Source: Streptomyces globisporus (GTDB lineage Bacteria; Actinomycetota; Actinomycetes; Streptomycetales; Streptomycetaceae). Taken from it: a DNA stretch of 44,006 bases. The notes below the pieces were generated by a model. That model searched no databases. It had not been told where the DNA came from and saw only the letters and a list, made by a program, of their open reading frames with translations. The stretch's first letter is position 1; each line of letters starts with the position of its first letter. This document shows, one piece after another, positions 1 to 8,534 of this stretch. The stretch is from positions 1 to 44,006 of the forward strand of contig NZ_QWFA01000020.1 in the NCBI RefSeq assembly GCF_003501885.1. The letters are read 5' to 3'. A program made the position numbers and the translations under genes.

Positions 1-3000
1 CCCCCACCCGGCCCGCCGACTCCGGGGGCGGGCCGGTGAGGGCCGAGGGCGCGGGCCGGGTGGGGGCGGCCGTGACGGCTGCCGGCGTCGCCGGAGCCGG
101 CACCGAAGCGGGCTGCGGCTCGGCTTCGGGGGTGGCTTCGGCGGGCCGGTTGGCTTCGACGAAATCGGTCAACTGGCCGACCGTGTGCAGTGATTCGAAG
201 AACATCCGGATGGGGAATTCCACGCCGAACTGCCGGTCGATCCGCTTGCCCAGCTGGACGAGCATCAGGGAGTCGACGCCGAGCGCGAACAGCTCCAGCG
301 AGTCCTCCATGGTGTCCGGGGCGGCGCCGGTGATCTCGCCCAGCGCCCCGGTCAGGAAGGACCGGACGGTCTCGCGCCGCTCCGCCGTCCTGGCGGCGTC
401 CCGCACCGGGGACTCCTCGACGGCCTCCTCGATGACGTGTGTACTGCCGTGCTCGGTCCCGCTCTCGATGCCGGGAGACATCGGAACACCGCCCTTTCCG
501 ATGAGGTCGCCGTACCAGATCCGTTGTCTGTCGAACGGAGTGCGGGGGAGGTCCCGGAGATGCCTGCCGGGCGCGGCCGGCAGCAGATCGCGGTCCAGGG
601 TGCTACCGAGCCGCCAGAGCAGTCCCGCGCTCTCCAGGAACTGCCGGACGTCGGAGCGGCCCTTGCGCAGGCTCGGAACGTTCACCACGTCCGCCCCCGC
701 GTCCTGCGCGATCAGCCCGCCCAGCGTCGCCATGGGCGCGACCTCGACGAACACCCGGTGGCCCCGGCCGAGGGCCGTGTCGACGGCCGACGTGAAGAGC
801 ACAGGGTCGACCAGATGGCGGCTCCAGTACTCCGCCGTGACCATCGCGTCCTCGGTGACCGCCGCACCGGTCTGCGCGGAGATCCACGGGATCCGCGGGG
901 CGGCGAACCGCTGGTCGCGTATCTGCTCGTGGAGCTCCGCCGCCCCCGGGGCCATCCACGGCGAGTGGAACGGGTGCGATATGTCCAGGCGCTCGACGAA
1001 GATCCGCTGCTTGCGGGCCTTGCGCAGCGCACGGTCGAGACTCGGCGCGCGCCCCGAGACGGTGACGTTCTCCGCCGCGTTCACGGCGGCCACCGTGACC
1101 TCGGGGAACTCGCGCAGCAGTTCCTCGGCCCGCTCCCGGGAGCAGAGCAGGGTCGCCATGCCGCCGTCCCGCGGCGTGTCCTCCATGACCCTGGCCCGAC
1201 GCAGCACCAGGTCCACGGCCTGTTCACCGCTCATGACCCCGGCGAAGCAGGCCGCCGCGTACTCGCCGATGCTGTGGCCGAGCACGGCGGCCGGGGTGAT
1301 GCCGAGCGCCTGCCAGTACCGCGCGAGCGCCAGCTCCACGGTGAAGATCATCGGCTGGGTGCGCAGCGGTGACGCGAACGTGTCCGGGTCGTCCCCGAAC
1401 ATGGCCGCCAGCGGCGACGCGCCCCCGGCCCGCAGGAAGGCCGCGTCGAGGTCGTCCATCTCGCGGCGGAACAGCTCGGCCCGTTCGTAGAGTTCGCGCG
1501 CCATGCCGGGGTACTGCGTGCCCTGCCCGGAGAAGACGAAGACCTCTCCGGCGCCCAGCCCCTCGGGGAGCTCGGTGCCCTGGGCTGCCGCCGCTTCGGC
1601 CGCCTCCGCGAGGTCGGCCGTCGTGTCGCAGACCAGGGCGCCGCGATGCTTGAGCGCACTGCGACCTGCCAGGGTGCGGGCGATGTCGGCCAGGGGAGCG
1701 TCGCCGGTGCGGCTCCACGCGGCCAGGTTCCGCAGGCCTGCCCGCAGCGCTGCGGGTGACTGGGCGGAGACGGTGATCAGGTGCGGGGCGGGGTCCTGGC
1801 CGGCCTCCGCCGCCGGCTCCGGGGGAAGGCTCGGCCGGTACTCCTCGACGATGACGTGGGCGTTGGTTCCGCTGACCCCGAGCGAGGTGATACCCGCCCG
1901 CCGGGGACCCTCGTCCGGCTCCCACGGGATCTCCTCGGCGACCACCTCGATCGGGATCCGGTCCCAGTCGATCCGTCGGTTGCCGGTGCGGTAGTGCAGT
2001 GTGCCCGGGAGCCGGCCGTGCTCGATCGAGAGGACGACCTTGCACAGCCCGGCCATCCCGGCGGCGGACTCCAGGTGCCCGAGGTGGGACTTGATGCTGC
2101 TGATCGGCAGCGGGGTCCTGCGGTCCGCGAAGACCCTGGCGAGCGCGTTCACTTCCTGCGGGTCGCCGATGGGAGTGCCCGAACCGTGGGTCTCCACGTA
2201 CGAGACGTCGTCGATGCCGAGGCCCGCGTCCCTCAGGGCGCTGCGGACCACCTCGGCCTGCGCGCGGCCGTTGGGGACGGTGAAGCCGCTGCTCCGGCCG
2301 TTGTGGTTGATCGCGGAACCGCTCAGGACGGCCAGCACGCGGTCACCGTCGCGCTCGGCGTCGGAGAGCCGCTTGAGGAGGACGACCGCGCCGCCCTCGC
2401 TGCGGATGTATCCGTCGGCGCCGTCGTCGAAGCTTCGGCAACGCCCGCTCGGCGAGAGGGCGTTCAGCCGGGACCAGGACAGATGGCCCTCGGGGCTCAG
2501 GATCAGGTTCACCCCGGCGGCGACGACCATGTCACAGCCGCCCTGGCGCAGCTCCCGCATGCCCATGTGCACGGCGTACAGCGACGAGGAGCATGCCGTG
2601 TCGATGGCCATGCTGGGGCCGCGGAAACCGAAGGCGTACGAGATCCGGCCGGCCGCCGCGTTGGCCATGTTGCCGGTGTAGGTGTAGGCGTCGGGCGCGT
2701 GCCCCATATCCGCCCCGACCTGTTGGTAGTCGTTGTTGAAAATGCCTACGTAGGTACCGATGCGCTGCCGGTCCCCGACGGTCAGGGGGTCGAACCCGGC
2801 GTCCTCGAAGGCTTCCCAGGTCAGTTCGAGCAGGAGCCGCTGCTGGGGGTCGAGGAGCTGCGCCTCCTTGGGCGAGATACTGAAGAAGAGCGGATCGAAC
2901 CGGTCGACGTCGTCGAGATAGCCGCCCTCCGTGGTGGTGATCGGGGTGGTGTCCAGCGGGCTGTGCCGCCACCGGTCGGCGGGGACGGGACCCACGACGT

Positions 3001-4480
3001 CGATGCCCTCGCTCAGCACCTGCCAGAAGCGCTCCCGGTCCCCGATGCCGCCGGGCAGCCGGAAGGACATCCCGACCAGCGCCACGGGCTCGGACGGGTC
3101 GGCGGCGCGAGCGGGGGCCGGTTCCCGACGCGCGGTGTCCTGCTGCCGTGCCCTCGGCGCCAGCTCCCTCACCAGCGCGCCGACGGACGGGTGGTCGAGG
3201 GTGAAGGTGCTTTCCAGACGTACGCCCAGGCGCCGCTCCAGAGACTCCTGGAGCGCGACGAGGCTCAGCGAGTCGAAGCCCAGGTCGAAGAGGCCGGTCT
3301 CATGGTCGTGGCTGCTCAGAACGAGTTCGCCGACTGTCACCGCGGGCGGCGTCTCGCCGCGCACCTGGGCGACGACCAGCGCGCACACGGCCTCCACCAG
3401 TGCGTCCTGGGCGGGTATCGGCTCCTGCGGGGCGTCCGCGCCACAGATCGTCCCGATCGCACGCGGGCCCTCGTCGGACGGTGAGGGGACGGGGGGCGCG
3501 CCCTGCGCCACTTCCGCCAGCGACGACAGGAAGCGGTCCATGCCCTGCTGTCCGCGGGCCAGGGTGGGGATCACCGGGACGGTGCTGCCCGCCGCCTCCA
3601 CCGTCGAGCGCATCGCGGTCACCAGCGTGGGGTGCGGGCTCGGCTCGACCAGGGCGGTGTAGCCGTCGTCCAGCAGGGCTCGGGTGGCCTGCTCGAACAG
3701 CATGCTCCGGCGCAGATTGCGATACCAGTACTCGGCGTCCAGCAGGTCCGTGTCCAGCAGACCGCCGGTCACGCCGGAGTAGAAGGGGATCCCGGAGGTC
3801 CGTCGGTCGATCTCGCCCAGGGAGCTCACCAGCCAGTCGCGCTGCTCCTCCATCTGCGGCGAGTGGACCGCGACGCGGATCGAGAGCCGCTGTGCGTACG
3901 TTCCCTCGGCTCGCGCCTCGGCGACCAGTCGCACGACCGTGTCCAGATCGCCTGCGACCACCACCGCACGCGGTGCCATGACACCGGCGATGCCCAGGGC
4001 GTCGCCGAACGGCGCGAGCCGTGCCCGCGCCTCGTCCGGGGAGAGGGCCAGCATCGCCATGGCCCCGGAGGCCCGCACGCGTGCCTGCGCCTCGCTCCAG
4101 ACGGCGATGACCCTCGCCGCCTCGTCCAGGGAGAACGCTTCGGCGCAGAGGGCCGCGGCGACCTCGCCGAGGCTGGCACCGGTGACGGCATGCGGCTCCA
4201 CCCCGTTGGACCGCCAGAGGGCGGCCAGGGAGGTCTGCACCGCGAACACCGCGGGCACCGAGACGTTCACCGGCTCGTACGCCAGGGGGTCCGCCGACCG
4301 GACCACGTCCATCAGGGACCAGTCCACGTGCGGCGCCAGGGCGTCCGCGCACTCGCCCATCCGCCGGGCGAAGACCGGTGAACTGTCCAGCAGTTCGACG
4401 GCCATGCCGGGCCAGACCGCGCCCTGTCCGGGGAAGACGAACGCGGGTCGCGCGTTCGGCCCGGTCTCCGGTTGCTTCAT
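1..4480 (-). CDS. Type I modular polyketide synthase, loading module plus first extension module (C-terminus beyond window)
   Basis: About 1,493 codons stay open to the left edge, so the protein is partial. Domain order is AT(14-300)-ACP(370-445)-KS(460-885)-AT(980-1290)-ACP(1365-1440), then an Ala/Pro/Glu-rich linker. The first AT has FVFPGQG, GASLGE (Ser103, Ala for the usual His) and His206, but Trp128 replaces the Arg that holds an extender carboxylate. DEBS-type loading ATs carry the same change, so a monocarboxylic starter is likely. ACP1 has Ser404 in FDSLS. The KS is complete: Cys630 in DTACSSS, His765 in ETHGSGT, His802 in SHLGH. The second AT keeps GHSIGE (Ser1070) and has HPFH at His1172. 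ACP2 has Ser1404 in GVDSL. No KR, DH or ER lies between AT2 and ACP2, so a beta-keto product is expected unless a later domain acts. The ATG overlaps the stop of the acyl-CoA dehydrogenase gene (ATGA), so it is translationally coupled to the extender-unit genes. Confidence 0.95.
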   Translation of the reverse strand, partial: MKQPETGPNARPAFVFPGQGAVWPGMAVELLDSSPVFARRMGECADALAPHVDWSLMDVVRSADPLAYEPVNVSVPAVFAVQTSLAALWRSNGVEPHAVTGASLGEVAAALCAEAFSLDEAARVIAVWSEAQARVRASGAMAMLALSPDEARARLAPFGDALGIAGVMAPRAVVVAGDLDTVVRLVAEARAEGTYAQRLSIRVAVHSPQMEEQRDWLVSSLGEIDRRTSGIPFYSGVTGGLLDTDLLDAEYWYRNLRRSMLFEQATRALLDDGYTALVEPSPHPTLVTAMRSTVEAAGSTVPVIPTLARGQQGMDRFLSSLAEVAQGAPPVPSPSDEGPRAIGTICGADAPQEPIPAQDALVEAVCALVVAQVRGETPPAVTVGELVLSSHDHETGLFDLGFDSLSLVALQESLERRLGVRLESTFTLDHPSVGALVRELAPRARQQDTARREPAPARAADPSEPVALVGMSFRLPGGIGDRERFWQVLSEGIDVVGPVPADRWRHSPLDTTPITTTEGGYLDDVDRFDPLFFSISPKEAQLLDPQQRLLLELTWEAFEDAGFDPLTVGDRQRIGTYVGIFNNDYQQVGADMGHAPDAYTYTGNMANAAAGRISYAFGFRGPSMAIDTACSSSLYAVHMGMRELRQGGCDMVVAAGVNLILSPEGHLSWSRLNALSPSGRCRSFDDGADGYIRSEGGAVVLLKRLSDAERDGDRVLAVLSGSAINHNGRSSGFTVPNGRAQAEVVRSALRDAGLGIDDVSYVETHGSGTPIGDPQEVNALARVFADRRTPLPISSIKSHLGHLESAAGMAGLCKVVLSIEHGRLPGTLHYRTGNRRIDWDRIPIEVVAEEIPWEPDEGPRRAGITSLGVSGTNAHVIVEEYRPSLPPEPAAEAGQDPAPHLITVSAQSPAALRAGLRNLAAWSRTGDAPLADIARTLAGRSALKHRGALVCDTTADLAEAAEAAAAQGTELPEGLGAGEVFVFSGQGTQYPGMARELYERAELFRREMDDLDAAFLRAGGASPLAAMFGDDPDTFASPLRTQPMIFTVELALARYWQALGITPAAVLGHSIGEYAAACFAGVMSGEQAVDLVLRRARVMEDTPRDGGMATLLCSRERAEELLREFPEVTVAAVNAAENVTVSGRAPSLDRALRKARKQRIFVERLDISHPFHSPWMAPGAAELHEQIRDQRFAAPRIPWISAQTGAAVTEDAMVTAEYWSRHLVDPVLFTSAVDTALGRGHRVFVEVAPMATLGGLIAQDAGADVVNVPSLRKGRSDVRQFLESAGLLWRLGSTLDRDLLPAAPGRHLRDLPRTPFDRQRIWYGDLIGKGGVPMSPGIESGTEHGSTHVIEEAVEESPVRDAARTAERRETVRSFLTGALGEITGAAPDTMEDSLELFALGVDSLMLVQLGKRIDRQFGVEFPIRMFFESLHTVGQLTDFVEANRPAEATPEAEPQPASVPAPATPAAVTAAPTRPAPSALTGPPPESAGRVG

Positions 4481-5637
4481 TTCCCCCACCCCGACCCTGC
4501 GCCGGCGAACTTCTTGAACCCGTGATCGGCGATCATCAACTGCTGCAATTGAGAGGTGCCCTCGATGATTTCCAGAACCTTCGCCTCGCGGAACAGCCGT
4601 TCCGCCGGATACTGGTCCCAGCAGCCGTTTCCGCCGAGCACCTGCACCGCGTCCGACGTCACCTGCTGGGCAATCGTCGAGGAGAAGTACTTGGCGATGT
4701 TGGTCTCGATCGCCGCATCGGGGCTGCGTTCCATCTGCAGTCGGCCCGCGCGGCGGCAGAGTTCGCGCGCCGCTCCGACCTGGGTGACGGCGTCCGCGAT
4801 CATTTTCTGCACCAGTTGCTGGCTGCCGATCTTCACACCGAACTGCACGCGTTCGGCCGCGTAGGCGCACATGGTCTCCAGCGCGGCCTGGGCGATGGCG
4901 ACTCCGGCCCAGGCAATGCTGTAACGCCCGTGGTGAAGCGCGGTGTTCGCAACGAGGCCGAACCCCATGCCGATGCTGGAGACGAGGTTCTCGACGGGGA
5001 CCTCGACACCGGTGAAGGAGATCTCCGCCATGTGCGCCGCACGGTTGCCGAGCATCCCGGACATCGGCTGGATCTCCACACCCGGCGTATCCCGTTCGAC
5101 GAGGAAGGCGCTCGTCGCATCGTTCTCTTTCGCAAACACCAGGAAGAGATCGGCGATGCCGGCGAACGATATCCACTTCTTCCGCCCGTCGAGGACGAAG
5201 ACACCCTTCTCGCTGCGGTAGGCGGTGGTGACGGACGCGGCGTCCGAACCGGCGCCGGCCTCGGAGAGGGCGAAGCACCCGATCCTTCTTCCGAGAGCCA
5301 GGTCGGTGAGGTACTTCTCCTTGAGCTGGTTCGACGCACGCTCGACGAGGGTTTCGGCGACCAGGGAGGTATGTACCGTCAGTAACGCCCTGGTGGACGC
5401 GCAGGCCTTGCCTATGGACTCGGTGAGTTCGCCGTACTCCAGCGGGTCGAGTCCCAGACCGCCCCATTTCTCGGGAACCGCCGCACCGAGGAATCCCGCG
5501 TCCGCCATCTTCCTGATGACGTCCTTCGGCAAGTACTCCTGGCGATCGAACTCGGACGCACGCTCCGCGAGCTCTGTTGCGGCGAAGTGACGGGCGCGCT
5601 GCTGTACGCCGGAGGGGTCTTCCTTCTCCTCAAGCAT
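4477..5637 (-). CDS. fkbI: FkbI-type acyl-CoA/acyl-ACP dehydrogenase for oxygenated extender unit
   Basis: 386 residues, normal for the acyl-CoA dehydrogenase family. Family motifs are intact: CFALSEAGAGSDAAS in the middle, YAAERVQFGVKIGSQ in the C-terminal helical domain, GGNGCWDQYPAERLFRE, and IIEGTSQLQQ, which holds the position of the catalytic Glu of the family. In methoxymalonyl-ACP and hydroxymalonyl-ACP pathways such an enzyme oxidises a glyceryl-derived thioester carried by a discrete ACP. That role is inferred here from the neighbouring ACP, FkbH-like and hydroxyacyl dehydrogenase genes. It starts inside the end of the ACP gene (8-bp overlap), and its TGA overlaps the PKS start, so the set is one operon. 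A catabolic fatty acyl-CoA dehydrogenase is unlikely in this context. Confidence 0.9.
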   Translation of the reverse strand: MLEEKEDPSGVQQRARHFAATELAERASEFDRQEYLPKDVIRKMADAGFLGAAVPEKWGGLGLDPLEYGELTESIGKACASTRALLTVHTSLVAETLVERASNQLKEKYLTDLALGRRIGCFALSEAGAGSDAASVTTAYRSEKGVFVLDGRKKWISFAGIADLFLVFAKENDATSAFLVERDTPGVEIQPMSGMLGNRAAHMAEISFTGVEVPVENLVSSIGMGFGLVANTALHHGRYSIAWAGVAIAQAALETMCAYAAERVQFGVKIGSQQLVQKMIADAVTQVGAARELCRRAGRLQMERSPDAAIETNIAKYFSSTIAQQVTSDAVQVLGGNGCWDQYPAERLFREAKVLEIIEGTSQLQQLMIADHGFKKFAGAGSGWGK

Positions 5638-5935
5638 TCTTCAGCTCACCCACCATTCTTGATATTCGCTGGACCGAGCTGAAGTTCTGCAGGGTGATGC
5701 GGTCGTCCGGGACTTCCACGTCGAACGTGGTCTCGATGAAGTCCAGGAGCTGCATCGCGAAGATCGACGTGACGAAGCCCTTCTCGAAGATGTTGTCCTC
5801 GTCGTGCAGGTCCTCGTCCCGCAGTGCGCTCATGTTCGATCGCACGTAGTTCCTGACGACGGTCGCTGCTTTCGCCACGGTGTCGTCCTCGACAGGCGTG
5901 ACCGTCTCGACGTCCATGACCGCTTCGTTAGGCAT
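5630..5935 (-). CDS. fkbJ: Discrete acyl carrier protein of FkbJ type
   Basis: A 101-residue free-standing carrier protein. The phosphopantetheine Ser lies in KGFVTSIFAMQLLDF. This variant of the usual DSL motif is typical of the ACPs that carry glyceryl/malonyl intermediates in FkbJ-type pathways. An in-frame extension upstream would run deep into fkbH; I chose the ATG at 5935 because it makes an 8-bp overlap with the fkbH stop, as at the other junctions in this operon. The ACP would be loaded by the FkbH-like protein, oxidised by the two dehydrogenases, and then serve as extender-unit donor for one AT of the PKS. Confidence 0.9.
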   Translation of the reverse strand: MPNEAVMDVETVTPVEDDTVAKAATVVRNYVRSNMSALRDEDLHDEDNIFEKGFVTSIFAMQLLDFIETTFDVEVPDDRITLQNFSSVQRISRMVGELKNA

Positions 5936-6989
5936 TGACTTCCACCTTGATGTATTCGGGATAGCCCTGACTGACAGTGAGGTCGTTCTCGTACGTGTAG
6001 TCGTCGCCGTCCTGCGACGCCACACGGAAATTGGCGAGCTGATACGTCAGGAGCATCTGACGGTTGCGGGGGGTACGGCGGAAGTCCGCGAAAAGGCGCG
6101 TTTCCGCTTCGGCGGCCCGCTTGACGAGGAAGGACAGCAGAACGGTGCCCACGCCCTTGGAGACCGTCCGGCACGACATCAGCAGCAGCTTGATCGTCCA
6201 GCGGTCCCGGCCCTTCTCCACCAGGGCCATGCCGATCTTTCCGTAGGAGCCGTACCGGTCGGTCAGCTCGCAGACCCACAGGTCGTGGTGCGGGTCCCGC
6301 ATCAGCCGCTCGATCTGCTCGTACGAGTAGTGGATCCCGGTGGAGTTCAGCTGGCTGGTGCGCTTGGTCAGTTCCTCCAGCCTGAGCAGGTCGTCGCCGC
6401 CCGCCCTGGAGATGCCGAAGACCAGGCCGAGTTCGCGCAGGAAGTCCTCGCGGGGTCCCTGGTAGGCCAGTTCGGACTCGTGGCGCCGCTCGTCGTCCAG
6501 GTACATGAGTCGGCGCCGCCTGGCGTCCTCCGTCACCACGGAGGGGGTCAGGCGGGGCAGCGTGGTGAGGGTGAGGTAGTCCAGCGCGTCGACGGTCTCC
6601 ACCTCGGGCAGCGCGAACGCGACCTCGTCGCGCTCGAAGGGCTGGTCGTCGATGAACAGGAACGTGTCGATGCCGATGTTGAGCCGTTTCTGGATCTCGG
6701 CGACCGAACTCGACTTGCTGTTCCAGTTGATCTGCGGATGGAGGAAGTACTCGGCGATGCCGAATTCTGTCAGCTTCCGCATGGCGTCGTCGTGGTTGTT
6801 CTTACTGGCTATCGAGAGCAGGATTCCCCGGGAGTCCAGGGTCCGGAGCAGATCGACGATGCCGTCCTTCAGCGTGACGTCGTCGTCGGCGGAAAGGGTC
6901 CCGTGCCACAGAGTGTCGTCCAGGTCCCACACGACGCACTTTGCGCTCTTCACGGCTCGGTCGTCCATGGAACGGGTGGTCTCCGGCAT
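5928..6989 (-). CDS. fkbH: FkbH-like HAD-superfamily glyceryl-ACP loading enzyme
   Basis: 353 residues. The N-terminal HAD domain has WDLDDTLWHG (the DxDxT nucleophile motif) near residue 20, SIASKNN (motif II), and FLFIDDQPFERDEV (motif IV). The C-terminal half has a GNAT-like fold pattern (CELTDRYGSYGKIGMALVE, then LLMSCRTVSKGVG). This two-domain layout is characteristic of FkbH/OzmB proteins, which take 1,3-bisphosphoglycerate, dephosphorylate it and transfer the glyceryl group to an ACP. The reading frame stays open upstream to 7715, but that part is only the shadow of the adjacent dehydrogenase gene. The ATG at 6989 overlaps the stop of the fkbK-like gene (TGATG). Confidence 0.93.
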   Translation of the reverse strand: MPETTRSMDDRAVKSAKCVVWDLDDTLWHGTLSADDDVTLKDGIVDLLRTLDSRGILLSIASKNNHDDAMRKLTEFGIAEYFLHPQINWNSKSSSVAEIQKRLNIGIDTFLFIDDQPFERDEVAFALPEVETVDALDYLTLTTLPRLTPSVVTEDARRRRLMYLDDERRHESELAYQGPREDFLRELGLVFGISRAGGDDLLRLEELTKRTSQLNSTGIHYSYEQIERLMRDPHHDLWVCELTDRYGSYGKIGMALVEKGRDRWTIKLLLMSCRTVSKGVGTVLLSFLVKRAAEAETRLFADFRRTPRNRQMLLTYQLANFRVASQDGDDYTYENDLTVSQGYPEYIKVEVNA

Positions 6990-7894
6990 CACTGCGCTCC
7001 TGCTTCTGCCAGGCCCGCGCGGCCGGCGGGAATCGGATCGGCGTGCGTGCCGTAGCTGTAGAAACCCTGGCCGCTCTTCCGGCCGAGCAGCCCGGCGTCG
7101 ACCATCTTCTTCAGCAGCGGACAGCAGCGGAATTTGGTGTCCTGGAACTCCTCGTAGAGGACGGCCAGGGAGTTGACCACGGTGTCCAGGCCGATGAGGT
7201 CCGCAGTCGCCAGGGGCCCCATCCGGTGTCCGTAGCCGAGCGTGAAGACGGCGTCGACCTTTGCGGCGTCGGCGACGCCGTCCTGCACGAGGAAGGCGGC
7301 TTCGTTCATGAAGAGGTGGGACAGCCGGTTGGAAACGAAGCCCGGCATGTCGTTCACGACGATCGCCTGCTTCCCGAGGGAGGCCGCGAAGGATTCCGCC
7401 GCCTGCACGGTTCCGTCCGACGTGTGATGTCCGCGGATCACTTCCACGCCGTCGATGAGAGGGACGGGGTTCATGAAGTGCATGCCGATGACCTGCTGCG
7501 GATACGGCATGAGCGAGGCGATCCGGGTGATGGGCAGACAACTCGTGTTGACCGCGATACGCGTTTCCGCTCCACAGACGTCGCGCAGCCGGAGGTAGAG
7601 CTCCTGTTTGGCTTCCCGGTCCTCGACGATGTTCTCGACGATCCAGTCGGCGCCGGCCATCCGGTCGAGGTCGGGGCTGTAGGTGATGCGGCCGAGGATC
7701 TCTTCCGCGTTCCACTCCGAAAGGACCGGCGACATCATGCGGTACTTCCTGATGAGTCGGCGCAGCCGCCCCGGGGCGGCCTCCAGGACTAATGCTTCAC
7801 TGTCGCAAAGAATGACTTCGTATCCTTGGGCGGCGCAGGCGAGGGCGACGTCCTTGCCCATGACGCCCGCACCGATTACTCCAACCGTTGCCAT
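6989..7894 (-). CDS. fkbK: FkbK-type 3-hydroxyacyl dehydrogenase, first gene of the PKS operon
   Basis: 301 residues of the 3-hydroxyacyl-CoA dehydrogenase family. The N-terminal Rossmann motif is GVIGAGVMGKDVA. The family core follows: VNTSCLPIT, IGMHFMNPVPLI, ND-PGFVSNRLSHLFMNEA, and LGYGHRMGPLATADLIGLD. It should oxidise glyceryl-ACP toward tartronate semialdehyde-ACP. Two starts are possible, GTG 7900 and ATG 7894. AAGAGG at 7903-7908 is 8 nt from the ATG but only 2 nt from the GTG, so ATG 7894 is chosen. No gene precedes it on this strand for about 640 bp, so it probably opens the operon. No FkbG-type O-methyltransferase is found in the window; this leaves open whether the product is hydroxymalonyl- or methoxymalonyl-ACP. 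Confidence 0.92.
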   Translation of the reverse strand: MATVGVIGAGVMGKDVALACAAQGYEVILCDSEALVLEAAPGRLRRLIRKYRMMSPVLSEWNAEEILGRITYSPDLDRMAGADWIVENIVEDREAKQELYLRLRDVCGAETRIAVNTSCLPITRIASLMPYPQQVIGMHFMNPVPLIDGVEVIRGHHTSDGTVQAAESFAASLGKQAIVVNDMPGFVSNRLSHLFMNEAAFLVQDGVADAAKVDAVFTLGYGHRMGPLATADLIGLDTVVNSLAVLYEEFQDTKFRCCPLLKKMVDAGLLGRKSGQGFYSYGTHADPIPAGRAGLAEAGAQ

Positions 7895-8326
7895 GCTCAC
7901 AACCTCTTGCTCGATACCTCACGAGGAGGCACGCGCCATGGCCATGCCTGTTAGGCGGATGTCCCATGAGGGGACGCCGCTCAGCATGGCGTGCGTATGC
8001 CGGAAAATGGCGGTGCGAAGCCGTGTCAGGAATCTGCTGCAACCAGTGCCGCAAACGCGTCGTGCTCGTCCTGCGACCGCACCTGAGAATGGCGGCCGTG
8101 CGGCCGCGAGCCCTCCAGGGACCTATGGGTGGCCTAGAAGTGGGCTGTTACCTGGAGACCTGCCTGAGGGTGGACGTCTCCCCACACCCTCGGCTTACCG
8201 TGTATCCGCGCTGAAGACGGACTTCCCCCACTGCACATTTCTCCCCCAAGAAAAGATGGAGCAGGGTGGCGCCGCATGTGCTTCGCGCCGGCCTGCCCTT
8301 CGTTCTCCGCTGTTCGGAAGCATAAG

Positions 8327-8357
8327 GGCAGATCCAGGCCAAGTAAAGGTAGATCCA
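8327..8357 (-). repeat. Direct repeat TGGATCT(A/G)CC, two copies, 21-bp period
   Basis: Two 10-bp copies differing at one base lie 21 bp apart on the minus strand, about 430 bp upstream of the fkbK start. Two helical turns separate them, so a protein could bind both on one face. This may be a pathway-activator site. No regulator gene for the PKS operon is visible in the window. Confidence 0.4.
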
Positions 8358-8485
8358 AGTGTCGTTAAAGCATGAGTAAAGCAAGGCCGTTCTGGATTTT
8401 CGGTTATGCCCGGTTTGCGATTTCCGGTGGATAGTCGCTGGTCAGTCCCCTGATTCGCGGTCTGTGGGGCGTCCCGGACGCCTCT

Positions 8486-8521
8486 GCGGCCGGCGGAGGA
8501 CTTCTGTCCTCCGTCGGCCGC
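8486..8521 (-). terminator. Hairpin terminator after the ABC-2 exporter operon
   Basis: A 16-bp stem (GCGGCCGGCGGAGGAC paired with GTCCTCCGTCGGCCGC, one G-U pair) closes on a TTCT loop, 13 bp beyond the permease stop. It has no long U-tract, as is usual in Streptomyces. It separates exporter transcription from the PKS operon promoter region. Confidence 0.75.
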
Positions 8522-8534
8522 CTGGCGGGATTTC

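Larger units (their letters stand above)
7895..8534. promoter_or_regulatory. 640-bp non-coding leader of the PKS operon with 21-bp-spaced direct repeat
   Basis: No ORF here has convincing coding character; the 60-155 codon frames lack ribosome sites and family motifs. GC is lower than in neighbouring genes around 8320-8420. On the minus strand, TGGATCTACC (8357-8348) and TGGATCTGCC (8336-8327) form a direct repeat with a 21-bp period, upstream of fkbK. Such helical-turn-phased repeats are typical of activator sites such as SARP sites; that is an inference. The right end holds the terminator of the ABC exporter operon. Confidence 0.45.

Noticed and set aside
1781..3484. A 567-codon plus-strand open frame over the PKS
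   Set aside because: It is antisense to KS and AT motifs with intact catalytic residues, so it is a shadow.
6990..7715. N-terminal extension that would make the FkbH-like protein 595 residues
   Set aside because: The extension is out-of-frame reading of the hydroxyacyl dehydrogenase gene; ATG 6989 gives a normal FkbH and a typical overlap.
8148..8384. Small 78-codon minus-strand gene in the PKS leader
   Set aside because: No ribosome site, no recognisable motif, and overlapping open frames on both strands look equally plausible.
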